From: Vreelandella piezotolerans
GTDB lineage: Bacteria; Pseudomonadota; Gammaproteobacteria; Pseudomonadales; Halomonadaceae
Direction of reading: 5' to 3'
Length of the DNA stretch: 64,000 nucleotides
NCBI RefSeq assembly: GCF_012427705.1
Contig: NZ_CP048602.1
Location: 1,488,001-1,552,000 of the forward strand
Part shown: one piece after another, positions 47,323 through 55,956 of the stretch
How the letters are laid out: every line of letters begins with the position of its first letter
Numbering within the stretch: the stretch's first letter is position 1
Notes under the pieces: generated by a model
What the model was told of the DNA's origin: nothing
The model's database searches: none
The model's input: only the letters and a program-made list of their open reading frames with translations
Made by a program: the position numbers and the translations under genes

Positions 47323-47869
47323 TGGGGGCGCGCGCTCCGGTAAGAGTCACGTTGCTGAACAGTACGTGCTGCAAGCTGCCAACGGTCAACCGTGTTTTTA
47401 CGTGGCGACCGCTAACGTATACGACGACGAGATGGCTGAGCGGGTCGCCCTCCATCGAGCCGATCGGGATGCCCAGGGTGTGCCTGATTCGTGGGTAACG
47501 CTGGAGGCACCGCTGGCCATCGATCAAGCCATCGCTCGAGTGCCCAACGGGCATGCCGCCTTGCTCGATTGTCTTACACTCTGGGCCAGCCAAGTGATGT
47601 TCGACGCCGACGACGCGCACGCACCGCTCTCTACCACCGAAGGGTTTTCGCTGTTGGTGCGCTGTTTGCAAGATGCCCGGGCGCGACACATTACCCTCGT
47701 CGTCGTCTCCAATGATCTCAACGAAGCGCCATTGCCTAACGACACCCATACGCAGCGTTATGTCGAGTTTTTGCAAATGCTGCACCGCTGGTTAGCCGTC
47801 GAGTCCGATAGCGTGATCGAGGTGGTCGCAGGCCAGGGCATCGAGTGGAAAGCGGGCGCCAATACGTGA
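47306..47869 (+). CDS. cobU: Adenosylcobinamide kinase/guanylyltransferase, altered C-terminal motif
   Basis: A 187-aa CobU-family protein that should phosphorylate adenosylcobinamide and transfer GMP. The P-loop GGARSGKS (residues 7-14) and the segment VATANVYDDEMAERVALHRADR with the candidate GMP-carrying His50 are intact. The later family motif NEVGxGIVP is replaced by NDLNEAPLP (136-144), and the C-terminal is also diverged. A second, shorter CobU-like gene at 49184 has the reverse state. It overlaps cobD upstream and cobS downstream (GTGA). Catalytic competence is therefore uncertain though family membership is clear. Confidence 0.88.
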   Translation: MIVFVSGGARSGKSHVAEQYVLQAANGQPCFYVATANVYDDEMAERVALHRADRDAQGVPDSWVTLEAPLAIDQAIARVPNGHAALLDCLTLWASQVMFDADDAHAPLSTTEGFSLLVRCLQDARARHITLVVVSNDLNEAPLPNDTHTQRYVEFLQMLHRWLAVESDSVIEVVAGQGIEWKAGANT

Positions 47870-48642
47870 ACAACGTCCTTTATGGTGGGCTGCTGGCCCT
47901 GCAATTTTTGACTCGGTTACCCATACCGGTGGCGTGCCCCTGGACGCCCGCCACCCGCCGTTGGGCCATTCGTGCCTATCCGCTCGTCGGCCTGCTGATC
48001 GGCGGTTTGCTCGCGCTGGCCGCGTTACTGTTAGAGCACGTACAAACGCCCACGCCGATCAGTGCGCTGGTACTGCTCAGCGTGTGGGTGGGGCTCACGG
48101 GTGGACTACACCTGGATGGCGTAATGGACCTGGCCGATGCGCTGGGCAGCAACCAGCCGTTGCAGCGGCGCTGGGAAATCATGAAAGACCCGCAAATCGG
48201 CAGCTTCGGTATGCTGGCGCTGCTGTTTTTGCTGGCCTGGAAGGGCGTGCTGCTCTGGGCGCTGCTGCAGTATCACGCGCCGCTGTGGTGGCTCGCGGTA
48301 GTACCCGCACTGGGGCGCTGGGCGGGCGTCGCGCTGCTCGTGCTGACCCCATGCGCCCACTCGCGCGGCCTGGCTTGGAGATGGCAGCAGTCGTTGGGAC
48401 GCCGCGATGTAGGCGTGGCGCTCCTGCCGCTGATCCCGCTCGCCATGCTCTGGCCGTTAGCCGCGCTGTGGCTGGCAGCGCTGGCATGTTGGGTAGCGCT
48501 GGTACGCAGAGCACTGCTGCGCTCGTTTAACGGCATCAACGGCGATATGGTCGGCGCCACCATCGAAGGAGGAGAGCTTTGGCTACTGATCTTAATGTGG
48601 AGCTGGTGGCAGTTCGTCACGGTATCACCGCCTGGAATCTAG
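47866..48642 (+). CDS. cobS: Adenosylcobinamide-GDP ribazoletransferase (cobalamin synthase)
   Basis: A 258-aa inner-membrane enzyme that joins adenosylcobinamide-GDP to alpha-ribazole, the last assembly step. The GTG at 47866 overlaps the cobU stop and leads straight into NNVLYGGLLALQFLTRLPIP, the usual N-terminus. The Mg-binding segment GLHLDGVMDLADALGSNQPLQRRWEIMKDPQIGSFGML (about residues 78-115) is conserved, and five to six membrane segments follow. The C-terminus overlaps cobC by 64 bp. Confidence 0.95.
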   Translation: MNNVLYGGLLALQFLTRLPIPVACPWTPATRRWAIRAYPLVGLLIGGLLALAALLLEHVQTPTPISALVLLSVWVGLTGGLHLDGVMDLADALGSNQPLQRRWEIMKDPQIGSFGMLALLFLLAWKGVLLWALLQYHAPLWWLAVVPALGRWAGVALLVLTPCAHSRGLAWRWQQSLGRRDVGVALLPLIPLAMLWPLAALWLAALACWVALVRRALLRSFNGINGDMVGATIEGGELWLLILMWSWWQFVTVSPPGI

Positions 48643-49232
48643 AGCGCCGTTACCAAGGCCAGCGGGATATTCCGCTGCTGTTTCCTGAGGCGGAGGAGGG
48701 GCTGTTAACGTTGCGCGCGGCCCTGGCCGATGAGCGTTTCGACGCCATTTACGCCAGCGACCTAGGCCGCTGCCAAGAAACCCTGGCCTGGTCCCAGGCG
48801 GCCAAGCCGGGGGTTCCCGTCTACGCCGAACGGCGCTTACGGGAACTCGATTTTGGCGAGTACGAAGGCAAGGTTTACGATGAATTAAAAGAACTACCGC
48901 ACTATCATGCCTGGATCGATAGCGCCGGAGAGCTACAAATTCCCGGTGGCGAATCCTCTGGCCAACTGCGCGAACGGCTGGATGCCTGGCTCGACGATGT
49001 TGCGGAACATACTCGGCAACACGGCTATCGAAAAGTGTTGGTAGTGACCCACGGCGGCGTGATTCGTGAATTGCGCCGCCGTTTCGAAACCCTCGATTTT
49101 TGGCAGGGAATCGTGCATCAAGCCCAGGGACGGCGCTGGCAGCTCGCGTATCAAGCAGGTGAGGACGGAAAAGGAGAATGGCAATGCAACTGTTCATTGG
49201 CGGTGCCAGCGCAGGTAAGCGCGACGCAGTAA
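48579..49232 (+). CDS. cobC: Alpha-ribazole phosphatase (histidine phosphatase family)
   Basis: A 217-aa phosphatase that removes phosphate from alpha-ribazole-5'-phosphate or adenosylcobalamin-phosphate. The catalytic RHG lies in LVAVRHGITAWNLERRYQGQRDIPLL (about residues 9-34), with ASDLGRCQETLAWSQ, RELDFGEYEGKVYDEL and the second catalytic His in LVVTHGGVIREL. The start appears to be a TTG at 48579: it follows AAGGAGGAG at good spacing, and no ATG lies before the RHG motif. The gene overlaps cobS by 64 bp. Confidence 0.88.
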   Translation: MATDLNVELVAVRHGITAWNLERRYQGQRDIPLLFPEAEEGLLTLRAALADERFDAIYASDLGRCQETLAWSQAAKPGVPVYAERRLRELDFGEYEGKVYDELKELPHYHAWIDSAGELQIPGGESSGQLRERLDAWLDDVAEHTRQHGYRKVLVVTHGGVIRELRRRFETLDFWQGIVHQAQGRRWQLAYQAGEDGKGEWQCNCSLAVPAQVSATQ

Positions 49233-49627
49233 AACAACGCTTTCCCGGCGCGGTGTGGTGGCGCCTAGCGCCTGGCCAGCGTCTTCACGAGGTCTCTCAC
49301 GTCATGTTGCCCAACACGCCACTGGTGTTACATGGCTTATTTGAATGGCTGACCGCGGTGCTGGACTCCGACATCAGCAGCGACGAGTGGCGCGCCCAGT
49401 GGCGGGAAGATTTACAGCGCCTCGAGCAAGCCGCCGCCGCAGAGAACGTCGCGCTGGTGATCATTGCCAATGAGTTGGGGCGTGGCCTCGTCCCAGTGGC
49501 CCGCCACCAGCGCCGCCTGCGGGATTTGAGCGGCTGGTTCACCCAGGACGCCGCCGCTCACGCCGAGCAGGTGTGGTACGTGCGCCACGGCTTGGTACAA
49601 GCGCTGAAAGGCGCGTCAGCAAATTGA
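49184..49627 (+). CDS. Shortened CobU-like P-loop protein
   Basis: A 147-aa protein related to CobU, using the ATG at 49184 (AAGGAG 7 bases upstream; the ATG at 49178 is too close). It starts MQLFIGGASAGK, like CobU's P-loop start, but Ser/Thr after the lysine is Arg. The middle block with the GMP-carrying histidine is missing, while NELGRGLVP (residues 96-104) and RLRDLSGWFTQDAAAHAEQVWYVRHGL match the CobU C-terminal half that is degenerate in the gene at 47306. It overlaps cobC and ends the first cobalamin gene chain. It could complement the first CobU, act as a partner, or be a relic. Confidence 0.75.
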   Translation: MQLFIGGASAGKRDAVKQRFPGAVWWRLAPGQRLHEVSHVMLPNTPLVLHGLFEWLTAVLDSDISSDEWRAQWREDLQRLEQAAAAENVALVIIANELGRGLVPVARHQRRLRDLSGWFTQDAAAHAEQVWYVRHGLVQALKGASAN

Positions 49628-49661
49628 CCACCCCCTAACAAGTTGCTAGTTTACGCACACT

Positions 49662-49881
49662 CTCAGGTGCTGGTGGCGTAACCGCCATCAGTTAAACGGG
49701 AAGTTGGTGAACATGGTCATGTCATGGCTGTGTCAATCCAACGCTGCCCCCGCAACGGTGATCGAGACAAGAACGGCTAGAGACGCCACTGTGCCTTGGC
49801 ATGGGAAGGTGGTCGTTCGGAAAAGGGTCGGCGCTTAGGTAAAGCGCCCCTCTTTCGCTCGTCAGCCCGGAGACCGGCCTA
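49662..49881 (+). ncRNA. Cobalamin riboswitch
   Basis: This roughly 220-nt leader has the core features of the adenosylcobalamin riboswitch: GGTGCTGGTGGCG near the start, GGGAAGTTGGTG, the GCTGCCCCCGCAACGGT core (49743-49759), GCCACTGTG...ATGGGAAGG, and the B12 box GTCAGCCCGGAGACCGGCC (49861-49879). It ends about 160 nt before the btuB start, so it would repress the btuB-to-cobO operon when cobalamin is plentiful. Exact ends are approximate. Confidence 0.95.
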
Positions 49882-50039
49882 AGAGTGATGGCTTGAAGAA
49901 AGCCACGGATTACCGGCATGCGGAGGGCATGTACAGGGTGACGTTACGTGGCGCTCTGCCACGGATTTCCCTTGTGTGCCCCTGCCCGGTCACTAAAAAA
50001 TACGCTGTGCGGGTGAGCACAGCGAGCAAGGGACCCACC

Positions 50040-51848
50040 ATGTTCAATCGTTTTCATACCCCCGCAACGCTTGCGGCGTTTACCATGGCCGCGCTACCGC
50101 TGGCCGTTCAGGCGCAAAGCGCATCGGCCACCGCGACGGCCTCCAACACGCTGAATCCCGTCGTGGTCACGGCCGCACTCGCTCCGCGCACCGCTAATGA
50201 AAGCCTCTCGTCGGTCACGGTAATCGACGAGGCCGCGCTGCGCCGCCAAGACCCCGTCAGTATCACCGACCTGCTGCGTGGCCAGCCGGGCGTGGACGTT
50301 TCCAGTAACGGTAGCTTCGGCAAGAATAGCAGCGTCTTCATTCGCGGCACGGGCAGCGCGCAGAATGTCCTGATGATCGATGGTATCCGTTTGCGCTCGG
50401 CTACCAGCGGCGGGGCCGCTTGGCAATATTTGGAGCCACGCATGTTCGAGCGTGCCGAAATCGTGCGCGGTCCTCGCGGCAGCCTTTACGGTGCCGATGC
50501 CATGGGCGGCGTCATACAGTTGTTTACCCCACAGGGTGAAGACGAAGGTCCGCAGCCGCGTATTTCCGCAGGCGGCGGCTCGTTCAACACCCAGCGGCTG
50601 AGCGCAGGCGTCAGCGGTAAAGAGGGCGGCACGCGTTACAGCTTTTCTGGCAGCCACTTCAATACCGACGGCCAGCCAGTGCGTCGTAATGGCGACGACA
50701 AAGGCTACGACAACACCTCTGCGCTGGCGCGCGTGTCGCACACCTTCGCGAACGGTGCCGAAGCAGGCGTATTGGCGCTGCGTGCCCGTGGGCATAACGA
50801 GTATGACGGCGGGGAAAATGACTTCGTTCAGCAGGTCGCGGGCGTGTATGGCGAGCTGCCGATGACCGACAGCTGGCGCAGCCGCTTGACGCTCAGCGAA
50901 TCGCGGGACGAAAGCGATAACGTCGCTGATTTTGGCGATACCTCGTTCAATACCAAAATACGCACGGCGCGCTGGGAAAACACCGTGACCATGGGAGCCC
51001 ACGAGGTGGTCGCCGGGGCCGAGTACAGCGAAGACCGGGTAGACAGCACCACCGCCTACGACGAAACCAGTCGCAGCAACGCGGCCATCTTCACCCAGGC
51101 GCTGCTGGATTTCTCTCCCTTCACGCTTCAAGGCAGCCTTCGCTTTGATGACAACGAGTCCTACGGCGACGAGGTGACGGGCAGCGTCGGGATCGGGTAT
51201 GACGTGGATGGCCACCACACGCTGCGCGCCAACTACGGCACGGCGTTCAACGCACCGACCTACAACCAGCTTTATTTCCCTGGTTTTGGTAACCCGGACT
51301 TGGCGTCGGAAACCTCCGAGTCGATTGAAGTCGGCGTGCGTGGCCAGTATGCCCGCTGGTTCTGGGATGCGGCGCTTTACCAAACCGATATCGACAACTT
51401 GATTGCGGGCCAAGGGTTACAGTTCAACGTGCCGGAAACGCGCATTCGTGGAGCAGAGCTTAGCGCGGGTGTCGACGTGAACGAGTGGACGCTGGCCGCC
51501 GCGCTGACCTACACCGACCCCGAAAACCGCTTGACCGGCAAACGCCTGCAAAACCGTGCCTCGCAAAGCCTGCGCCTGGACGTCGACCGCGAGCTGGGTG
51601 ATTGGTCCCTGGGCGGCTCTTGGGTCGCGCAAAACCATCGCTACCGTGATGCGGCCAACGAAGATCGCCTGAGCGGGTACGGTTTGGTGAACCTGCGTGC
51701 AGGCTGGCAGTTTGCGCCGCTGTGGAGCGCTCGGGTAACGTTAGAGAACGTGCTGGATCAAGACTATGTCACCACGCGCTCGTTTGACGGTGCCGACTAC
51801 ATCAACGCGGGCCGAGCAGGATTCTTGAGTGTTCACTTTGGCCAATAA
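50040..51848 (+). CDS. btuB: TonB-dependent vitamin B12 outer-membrane receptor
   Basis: A 602-aa receptor starting at the ATG at 50040; the frame is open from 49893 across the riboswitch tail, without support. A signal peptide (to about LAVQAQ/SAS, residue 23) is followed by a TonB-box-like LNPVVVTAA, the plug domain (SSVTVIDEAALRRQDPVSITDLLRGQPGVDVSSNG, GSLYGADAMGGVIQLFTP) and a 22-strand barrel ending ..AGRAGFLSVHFGQ. Length is near E. coli BtuB (614 aa). It imports cobalamin or cobinamide using TonB energy and is led by the cobalamin riboswitch. Confidence 0.95.
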   Translation: MFNRFHTPATLAAFTMAALPLAVQAQSASATATASNTLNPVVVTAALAPRTANESLSSVTVIDEAALRRQDPVSITDLLRGQPGVDVSSNGSFGKNSSVFIRGTGSAQNVLMIDGIRLRSATSGGAAWQYLEPRMFERAEIVRGPRGSLYGADAMGGVIQLFTPQGEDEGPQPRISAGGGSFNTQRLSAGVSGKEGGTRYSFSGSHFNTDGQPVRRNGDDKGYDNTSALARVSHTFANGAEAGVLALRARGHNEYDGGENDFVQQVAGVYGELPMTDSWRSRLTLSESRDESDNVADFGDTSFNTKIRTARWENTVTMGAHEVVAGAEYSEDRVDSTTAYDETSRSNAAIFTQALLDFSPFTLQGSLRFDDNESYGDEVTGSVGIGYDVDGHHTLRANYGTAFNAPTYNQLYFPGFGNPDLASETSESIEVGVRGQYARWFWDAALYQTDIDNLIAGQGLQFNVPETRIRGAELSAGVDVNEWTLAAALTYTDPENRLTGKRLQNRASQSLRLDVDRELGDWSLGGSWVAQNHRYRDAANEDRLSGYGLVNLRAGWQFAPLWSARVTLENVLDQDYVTTRSFDGADYINAGRAGFLSVHFGQ

Positions 51849-52761
51849 ATTCATGCAGTTCGGCGGCGCCTTGGGCGCCGCTTTCCTATGGCTGGGTAGC
51901 GGCATTGCCACCCCGCTTCATGCCGACAACCCCAGCCGCTGCGCGGTCGATGACCGTGGTCGGGAAGTGTGCTTACATGCCTCGGCCAACCGCATCGCCA
52001 CGCTTTCACCCGGTGCCACGGAACTGACCTACGCCGCTGGCGCTGGGGATCAGGTGGTGGCCGTGGTGAGTTATAGCGACTACCCGCCGGAAGCAAAGGA
52101 CGTGGCCTCGGTGGGTAGCCACACCCGAATCGATTTGGAAGCCCTGGTAGGGCTTGCCCCGGATTTAGTAATCGGCTGGGTAACGGGGAACCCCGCCGAG
52201 CAAATGGATATCCTCGAAGCGCTGGGCATGCCGGTATTTTATATCGAGCCGCGCAGCGTCGAGGCGGTGGCTGACACCATCGAGCGGCTTGCCCGCCTGG
52301 CCGGTACCGAACCGGTAGGCAAACAGGCGGCCAATGAGTTCAGAGAGGGCATGGCCGCGCTTACCGCCCGCTATAGCGAGCGTGACCCTGTGGCGACGTT
52401 TTATCAGGTGTGGGACGAGCCGTTGATGAGCGTCAATGACGACCACCTGATTGGGCAAGTGGTGCAATTGTGCGGCGGCGAAAACGTCTTTGGCGATCAG
52501 CACCGATTAGTACCGCGTTTAGACGATGAAGCCGTGCTTGCGGCCAACCCCGACGCCATCATTGCCGGAGGCATGGGGGAGGAGAACCGCGACTGGCTCA
52601 CCCACTGGGAGCAGTACCCCAACCTTGCCGCCGTGGACGCCGGTAACCTCTATTTCGTGCCGCCTTCCTTAATTCAGCGGCCCACGCCGCGCCTGCTGGA
52701 AGGCGCACAGATTCTGTGTGAAAAGCTCGAACACACCCGCCAAAAGCGCAGGGGGTCTTGA
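51829..52761 (+). CDS. btuF: Cobalamin ABC transporter substrate-binding protein
   Basis: A 310-aa periplasmic binding protein of the BtuF/FepB type. The GTG at 51829 has AGGA 7 bases upstream and overlaps btuB by 20 bp; an ATG at 51853 is the alternative. After a signal peptide (to about PLHA/DNP) the mature part has RIATLSPGATELTYAAGAGDQVVAVVSYSDYPPEA, LAPDLVIGWVTGNP and LVPRLDDEAVLAANPDAIIAGGMG. It binds corrinoids and passes them to BtuCD encoded next. Confidence 0.92.
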   Translation: MFTLANKFMQFGGALGAAFLWLGSGIATPLHADNPSRCAVDDRGREVCLHASANRIATLSPGATELTYAAGAGDQVVAVVSYSDYPPEAKDVASVGSHTRIDLEALVGLAPDLVIGWVTGNPAEQMDILEALGMPVFYIEPRSVEAVADTIERLARLAGTEPVGKQAANEFREGMAALTARYSERDPVATFYQVWDEPLMSVNDDHLIGQVVQLCGGENVFGDQHRLVPRLDDEAVLAANPDAIIAGGMGEENRDWLTHWEQYPNLAAVDAGNLYFVPPSLIQRPTPRLLEGAQILCEKLEHTRQKRRGS

Positions 52762-53732
52762 TGGTAATGCGCCTGTGGCAACCCCTTGGTCTGCTGGCGC
52801 TGATCGCCGTGGCCGCCATGCTGTTTTCTCTGGCGGTGGGCAGCGCGCAGCTTTCGGTAGCGCAGCTCTGGGCGGTGGTGCAGGGCCAGGGCGATGCGCT
52901 GGCGCGCACCATGGTGATCGAGCTTCGCTTGCCACGGGCGCTTTCCGCCTTTGCGGTGGGCGGGCTGTTGGCGGTGGCCGGTGCGCTAATGCAGGTGCTG
53001 CTACGTAACCCGCTGGCCGACCCCTACGTGCTGGGGCTATCCGGCGGGGCATCCATCGGTGCGCTGGCGGCCATGCTGGCCGGAATGGGCGGTGTGCTTA
53101 TTTCGGGTTCGGCGTTTTTAGGCGCGCTGTTCTCCACGTTTTTAGTATTTGGCCTAGCCCACGGTAGCGGCGGCTGGACGCCTTCACGGCTGTTGCTCAC
53201 TGGCGTGGTCGTGGCTGCGGGGTGGGGCGCGGTGATTACCCTGATGCTCGCGCTAAGCCCCGCCGAGCGGCTGCCGGGCATGCTCTATTGGCTGATGGGA
53301 GATTTATCTTACGCCCGCACGCCGTGGCCGCCGCTGCTGCTATTAATCGCCACCTGTGTATTGCTGATACCGCTAGGGCGCAGCCTTAACGTGCTGGCCC
53401 GTGGCCCCCTGCAGGCCGCCGCTCTGGGTGTGGATGTTCGCCCGTTGGAGTGGGGCATTTACATTGCCGCCAGCCTCTTGACCGCCGCCGCCGTGACCAC
53501 CGCAGGCAGCATTGGGTTTGTAGGGCTGGTAGTGCCCCATATGTTGCGCCTGCTGCTCGGTAACGACCAGCGCTTGATTCTACCCGCCTGCGCGTTGGCA
53601 GGCGGCACGCTGCTGGTACTCGCCGATACCCTAGCGCGGACGATGATTGCCCCCGAGCAGCTCCCCGTCGGGGTGATCACCGCGCTGCTGGGCGTGCCCA
53701 CCTTCCTCTTTTTGCTCTACCGGAGCCGCTGA
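52761..53732 (+). CDS. btuC: Vitamin B12 ABC transporter permease
   Basis: A 323-aa FecCD-family permease with about ten membrane segments. Motifs are RLPRALSAFAVGGLLAVAGALMQVLLRNPLADPYVLGLSGGASIGAL (about residues 55-100) and GSIGFVGLVVPHMLRLLLGNDQRLILPACALAGG, the ATPase-contact region. The ATG at 52761 overlaps the btuF stop (TGATG) and the stop overlaps btuD. It forms the corrinoid channel. Confidence 0.95.
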   Translation: MVMRLWQPLGLLALIAVAAMLFSLAVGSAQLSVAQLWAVVQGQGDALARTMVIELRLPRALSAFAVGGLLAVAGALMQVLLRNPLADPYVLGLSGGASIGALAAMLAGMGGVLISGSAFLGALFSTFLVFGLAHGSGGWTPSRLLLTGVVVAAGWGAVITLMLALSPAERLPGMLYWLMGDLSYARTPWPPLLLLIATCVLLIPLGRSLNVLARGPLQAAALGVDVRPLEWGIYIAASLLTAAAVTTAGSIGFVGLVVPHMLRLLLGNDQRLILPACALAGGTLLVLADTLARTMIAPEQLPVGVITALLGVPTFLFLLYRSR

Positions 53733-54520
53733 TGATCCGCTTGGCGACCCAAGACTTGATCATCGACGTGCCGGGGCGCAGCGCAGGCACAGCGCTGAAT
53801 CTCACCATCGAGCCAGGGCAGGTGTGGGGTGTGCTTGGCCCCAACGGGGCGGGTAAAACCACGCTGTTGCATACGCTGGCGGGGCTGAACGCCCCCCGGT
53901 CCGGTCAGGTGCTGATCGGCGACAAACCGCTTGGCCAACTGCGCAGGCGGCAAGTGGCGCAGCAGTTAGGGCTGGTGTTTCAAGAGCGGCTAGACGGCTT
54001 TCCCGCCACGGTGCTGGAGACCGCGCTGATAGGCCGCCACCCCTACCTTTCCCTATGGCAGATGGAAGGGGCCGGCGACTACGCCCGCGCCGAGGCCGCC
54101 CTGGAAGCGCTGGATGTGGCGCATCTTCGCCACCGCTTGGTCAGCACGCTTTCCGGCGGTGAACGCCAGCGAGTAGCCATGGCGACGGTACTCACGCAAG
54201 CGCCCAACATCTGGCTGGCGGACGAACCCACCAACCACCTGGATTTACACCACCAAAGCGCGGTGATGGCGCTGATGGCCGAGCAGGCCGCCCAAGGCAG
54301 CGCGGTGATGATGTGCCTGCACGATTTGAATTTAGCCGCCCGCTGGTGCGACCACATTCTGCTGCTTTACCCCAGCGGTGAAGCCTGCTGGGGCCCACGA
54401 GACACCATGCTGGTGCCCAGCGCCCTAGAACGGCTCTACCAACAGCGGCTGGCCACGGTAGATGTGGGTGGTGCGCCGGTGTTTGTGCCCATCCAGGCAC
54501 CCCTTACCGACCATGAGTGA
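53732..54520 (+). CDS. btuD: Vitamin B12 ABC transporter ATP-binding protein
   Basis: A 262-aa ABC ATPase. Walker A is GPNGAGKTTLLHTLAGL (about residues 36-52), signature LSGGERQRVAMATVL, Walker B NIWLADEPTNHLDLHHQ, and the switch His is in MCLHDLNLAARWCDH. The BtuD/FecE type is clear. The start overlaps the btuC stop (TGATG), so F, C and D are made together. Confidence 0.95.
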   Translation: MIRLATQDLIIDVPGRSAGTALNLTIEPGQVWGVLGPNGAGKTTLLHTLAGLNAPRSGQVLIGDKPLGQLRRRQVAQQLGLVFQERLDGFPATVLETALIGRHPYLSLWQMEGAGDYARAEAALEALDVAHLRHRLVSTLSGGERQRVAMATVLTQAPNIWLADEPTNHLDLHHQSAVMALMAEQAAQGSAVMMCLHDLNLAARWCDHILLLYPSGEACWGPRDTMLVPSALERLYQQRLATVDVGGAPVFVPIQAPLTDHE

Positions 54521-54534
54521 TTTAAGGAAGAGAC

Positions 54535-55845
54535 ATGTTGCAAGGTAAAGCACACGCAGCGCTGATCAGCGCCCCCGGTTCGGGCCAGGGCAAATCCATG
54601 GTCACGGCGGCGCTGGCACGGCTGCACCGCAACGCCGGGCGCACCGTGCGGGTCTTCAAACACGGCCCCGATTACCTAGACCCCATGGTGCAAGAAGTCG
54701 CTTCCGGCCAGCCAGTGTATCAGCTTCACCCATGGATGACCGGAGAGCATGAGTGCCGCTGGCGCTTAGCCAAAGCCGCCCAAGAAGCCGACGTGATTTT
54801 GGTGGAGGGCTCCATGGGGCTATTCGATGGCTCGCCCTCCAGCGCGGACTTAGCCATCCTGGCGGGCATCCCCGCGCTGCCGGTGATCGATGCCTGGGGC
54901 ATGGCGCAAACCTTTGGCGCGGTGGCCCAAGGCCTGGCCAACTACCACCCCGACCTCGACATTCACGAAGTGATCGCCAACCGCATCGGCAGCCCCGGCC
55001 ACGGCAAGCTGCTGAATGAGAGCATGCCGGAAGGCATTGCGCTGCTAGGCGCAATTCCCCGTCATGACGCGATGAAAATCCCCGACCGCCACTTGGGCCT
55101 GGTGCAAGCCAGTGAGCTGAGCGGCCTGGATGCCCAGCTAGACGCCGCCGCCATGGTGTTAGAAGAAGCTGGGTTAGGCCGCTTGCCTAAAGAGGTAACG
55201 CTAAGCGCTGACGCCCCCACGCCTGCACCGGACTATTTGCGCGGCGTGCGTATTGCCATTGCTAAAGACGACGCCTTTGCGTTTATCTACCGCGCGAATC
55301 TCGAAGTATTAGAAGAGATGGGCGCGACGCTGCACTTCTTCTCGCCACTTAATGATGCAGCACTGCCAGAATGCGACGCCCTCTGGCTGCCCGGCGGCTA
55401 CCCAGAACTGCACGCCGCCCGCTTCAGCGCCAACCAGCCCATGCTAGAGGCGATCAGCGCTCACCACCGGGCAGGCAAACCCATTCTCGCCGAGTGCGGC
55501 GGGCTAATAAGCTGTGTAGAGCAATTAATCGATGGCGAAGACAGCGCCCACACCATGCTAGGGCTACTGCCCGGCACTGCCAAAATGGCCGGTAAGCTGA
55601 CAGCGCTAGGCCTACAAAGCCTACACAGCCAACGCGGCGAACTACGCGGCCACACCTACCACCACTCGCTGCTGGACACCTCCATGCAACCGCTGGCCCG
55701 CACCCGCAAATTGGCCGGTAGCGAAGCCGAACCGATCTACCGTGATGGCGCGCTGGTAGCCAGCTACTTCCACGGTTACTTCCCCTCAGCGCCCAGGCTG
55801 GTGGCGGATATTTTCACCGGCCAACCAATTCACCAAGCGGAGTAA
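54535..55845 (+). CDS. cobB: Cobyrinic acid a,c-diamide synthase
   Basis: A 436-aa glutamine-dependent amidase (CbiA/CobB family) that amidates the a and c side chains of (hydrogeno)cobyrinate. The N-terminal ATPase domain shows ALISAPGSGQGKSMVTAALARL, VFKHGPDYLDPMV and VEGSMGLFDG; the C-terminal glutamine amidotransferase domain has the Cys in ILAECGGLISCVEQL and a closing His in VASYFHGYFPS. It lies 14 bp after btuD with GGAAGAG before the ATG. No corrin-ring genes are in the window, so this enzyme either acts on salvaged precursors or works with de novo genes located elsewhere. Confidence 0.93.
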   Translation: MLQGKAHAALISAPGSGQGKSMVTAALARLHRNAGRTVRVFKHGPDYLDPMVQEVASGQPVYQLHPWMTGEHECRWRLAKAAQEADVILVEGSMGLFDGSPSSADLAILAGIPALPVIDAWGMAQTFGAVAQGLANYHPDLDIHEVIANRIGSPGHGKLLNESMPEGIALLGAIPRHDAMKIPDRHLGLVQASELSGLDAQLDAAAMVLEEAGLGRLPKEVTLSADAPTPAPDYLRGVRIAIAKDDAFAFIYRANLEVLEEMGATLHFFSPLNDAALPECDALWLPGGYPELHAARFSANQPMLEAISAHHRAGKPILAECGGLISCVEQLIDGEDSAHTMLGLLPGTAKMAGKLTALGLQSLHSQRGELRGHTYHHSLLDTSMQPLARTRKLAGSEAEPIYRDGALVASYFHGYFPSAPRLVADIFTGQPIHQAE

Positions 55846-55868
55846 CAGGAAGGGGAGCGCGCAGCTAT

Positions 55869-55914
55869 TAGCCCAAAAATATGGAAGGTTTTTCCATAAA
55901 GCAGCAGTGGGCTA
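55869..55914. repeat. Nested inverted repeats between cobB and ytoQ-like gene
   Basis: Outer arms TAGCCCA (55869-55875) and TGGGCTA (55908-55914) enclose inner arms ATGGAA (55881-55886) and TTCCAT (55892-55897). The structure lies in a 111-bp gap in an otherwise tightly packed operon and could be an operator, an attenuator or an internal promoter region for the last two genes. Confidence 0.45.
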
Positions 55915-55956
55915 TCATAGAGCGGCGAGACACTCCCCAACCCTAAAGGAGCTACC

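Noticed and set aside
50094-51413. 439-aa minus-strand open frame opposite btuB
   Set aside because: Antisense shadow of a recognised TonB-dependent receptor, no family motifs.
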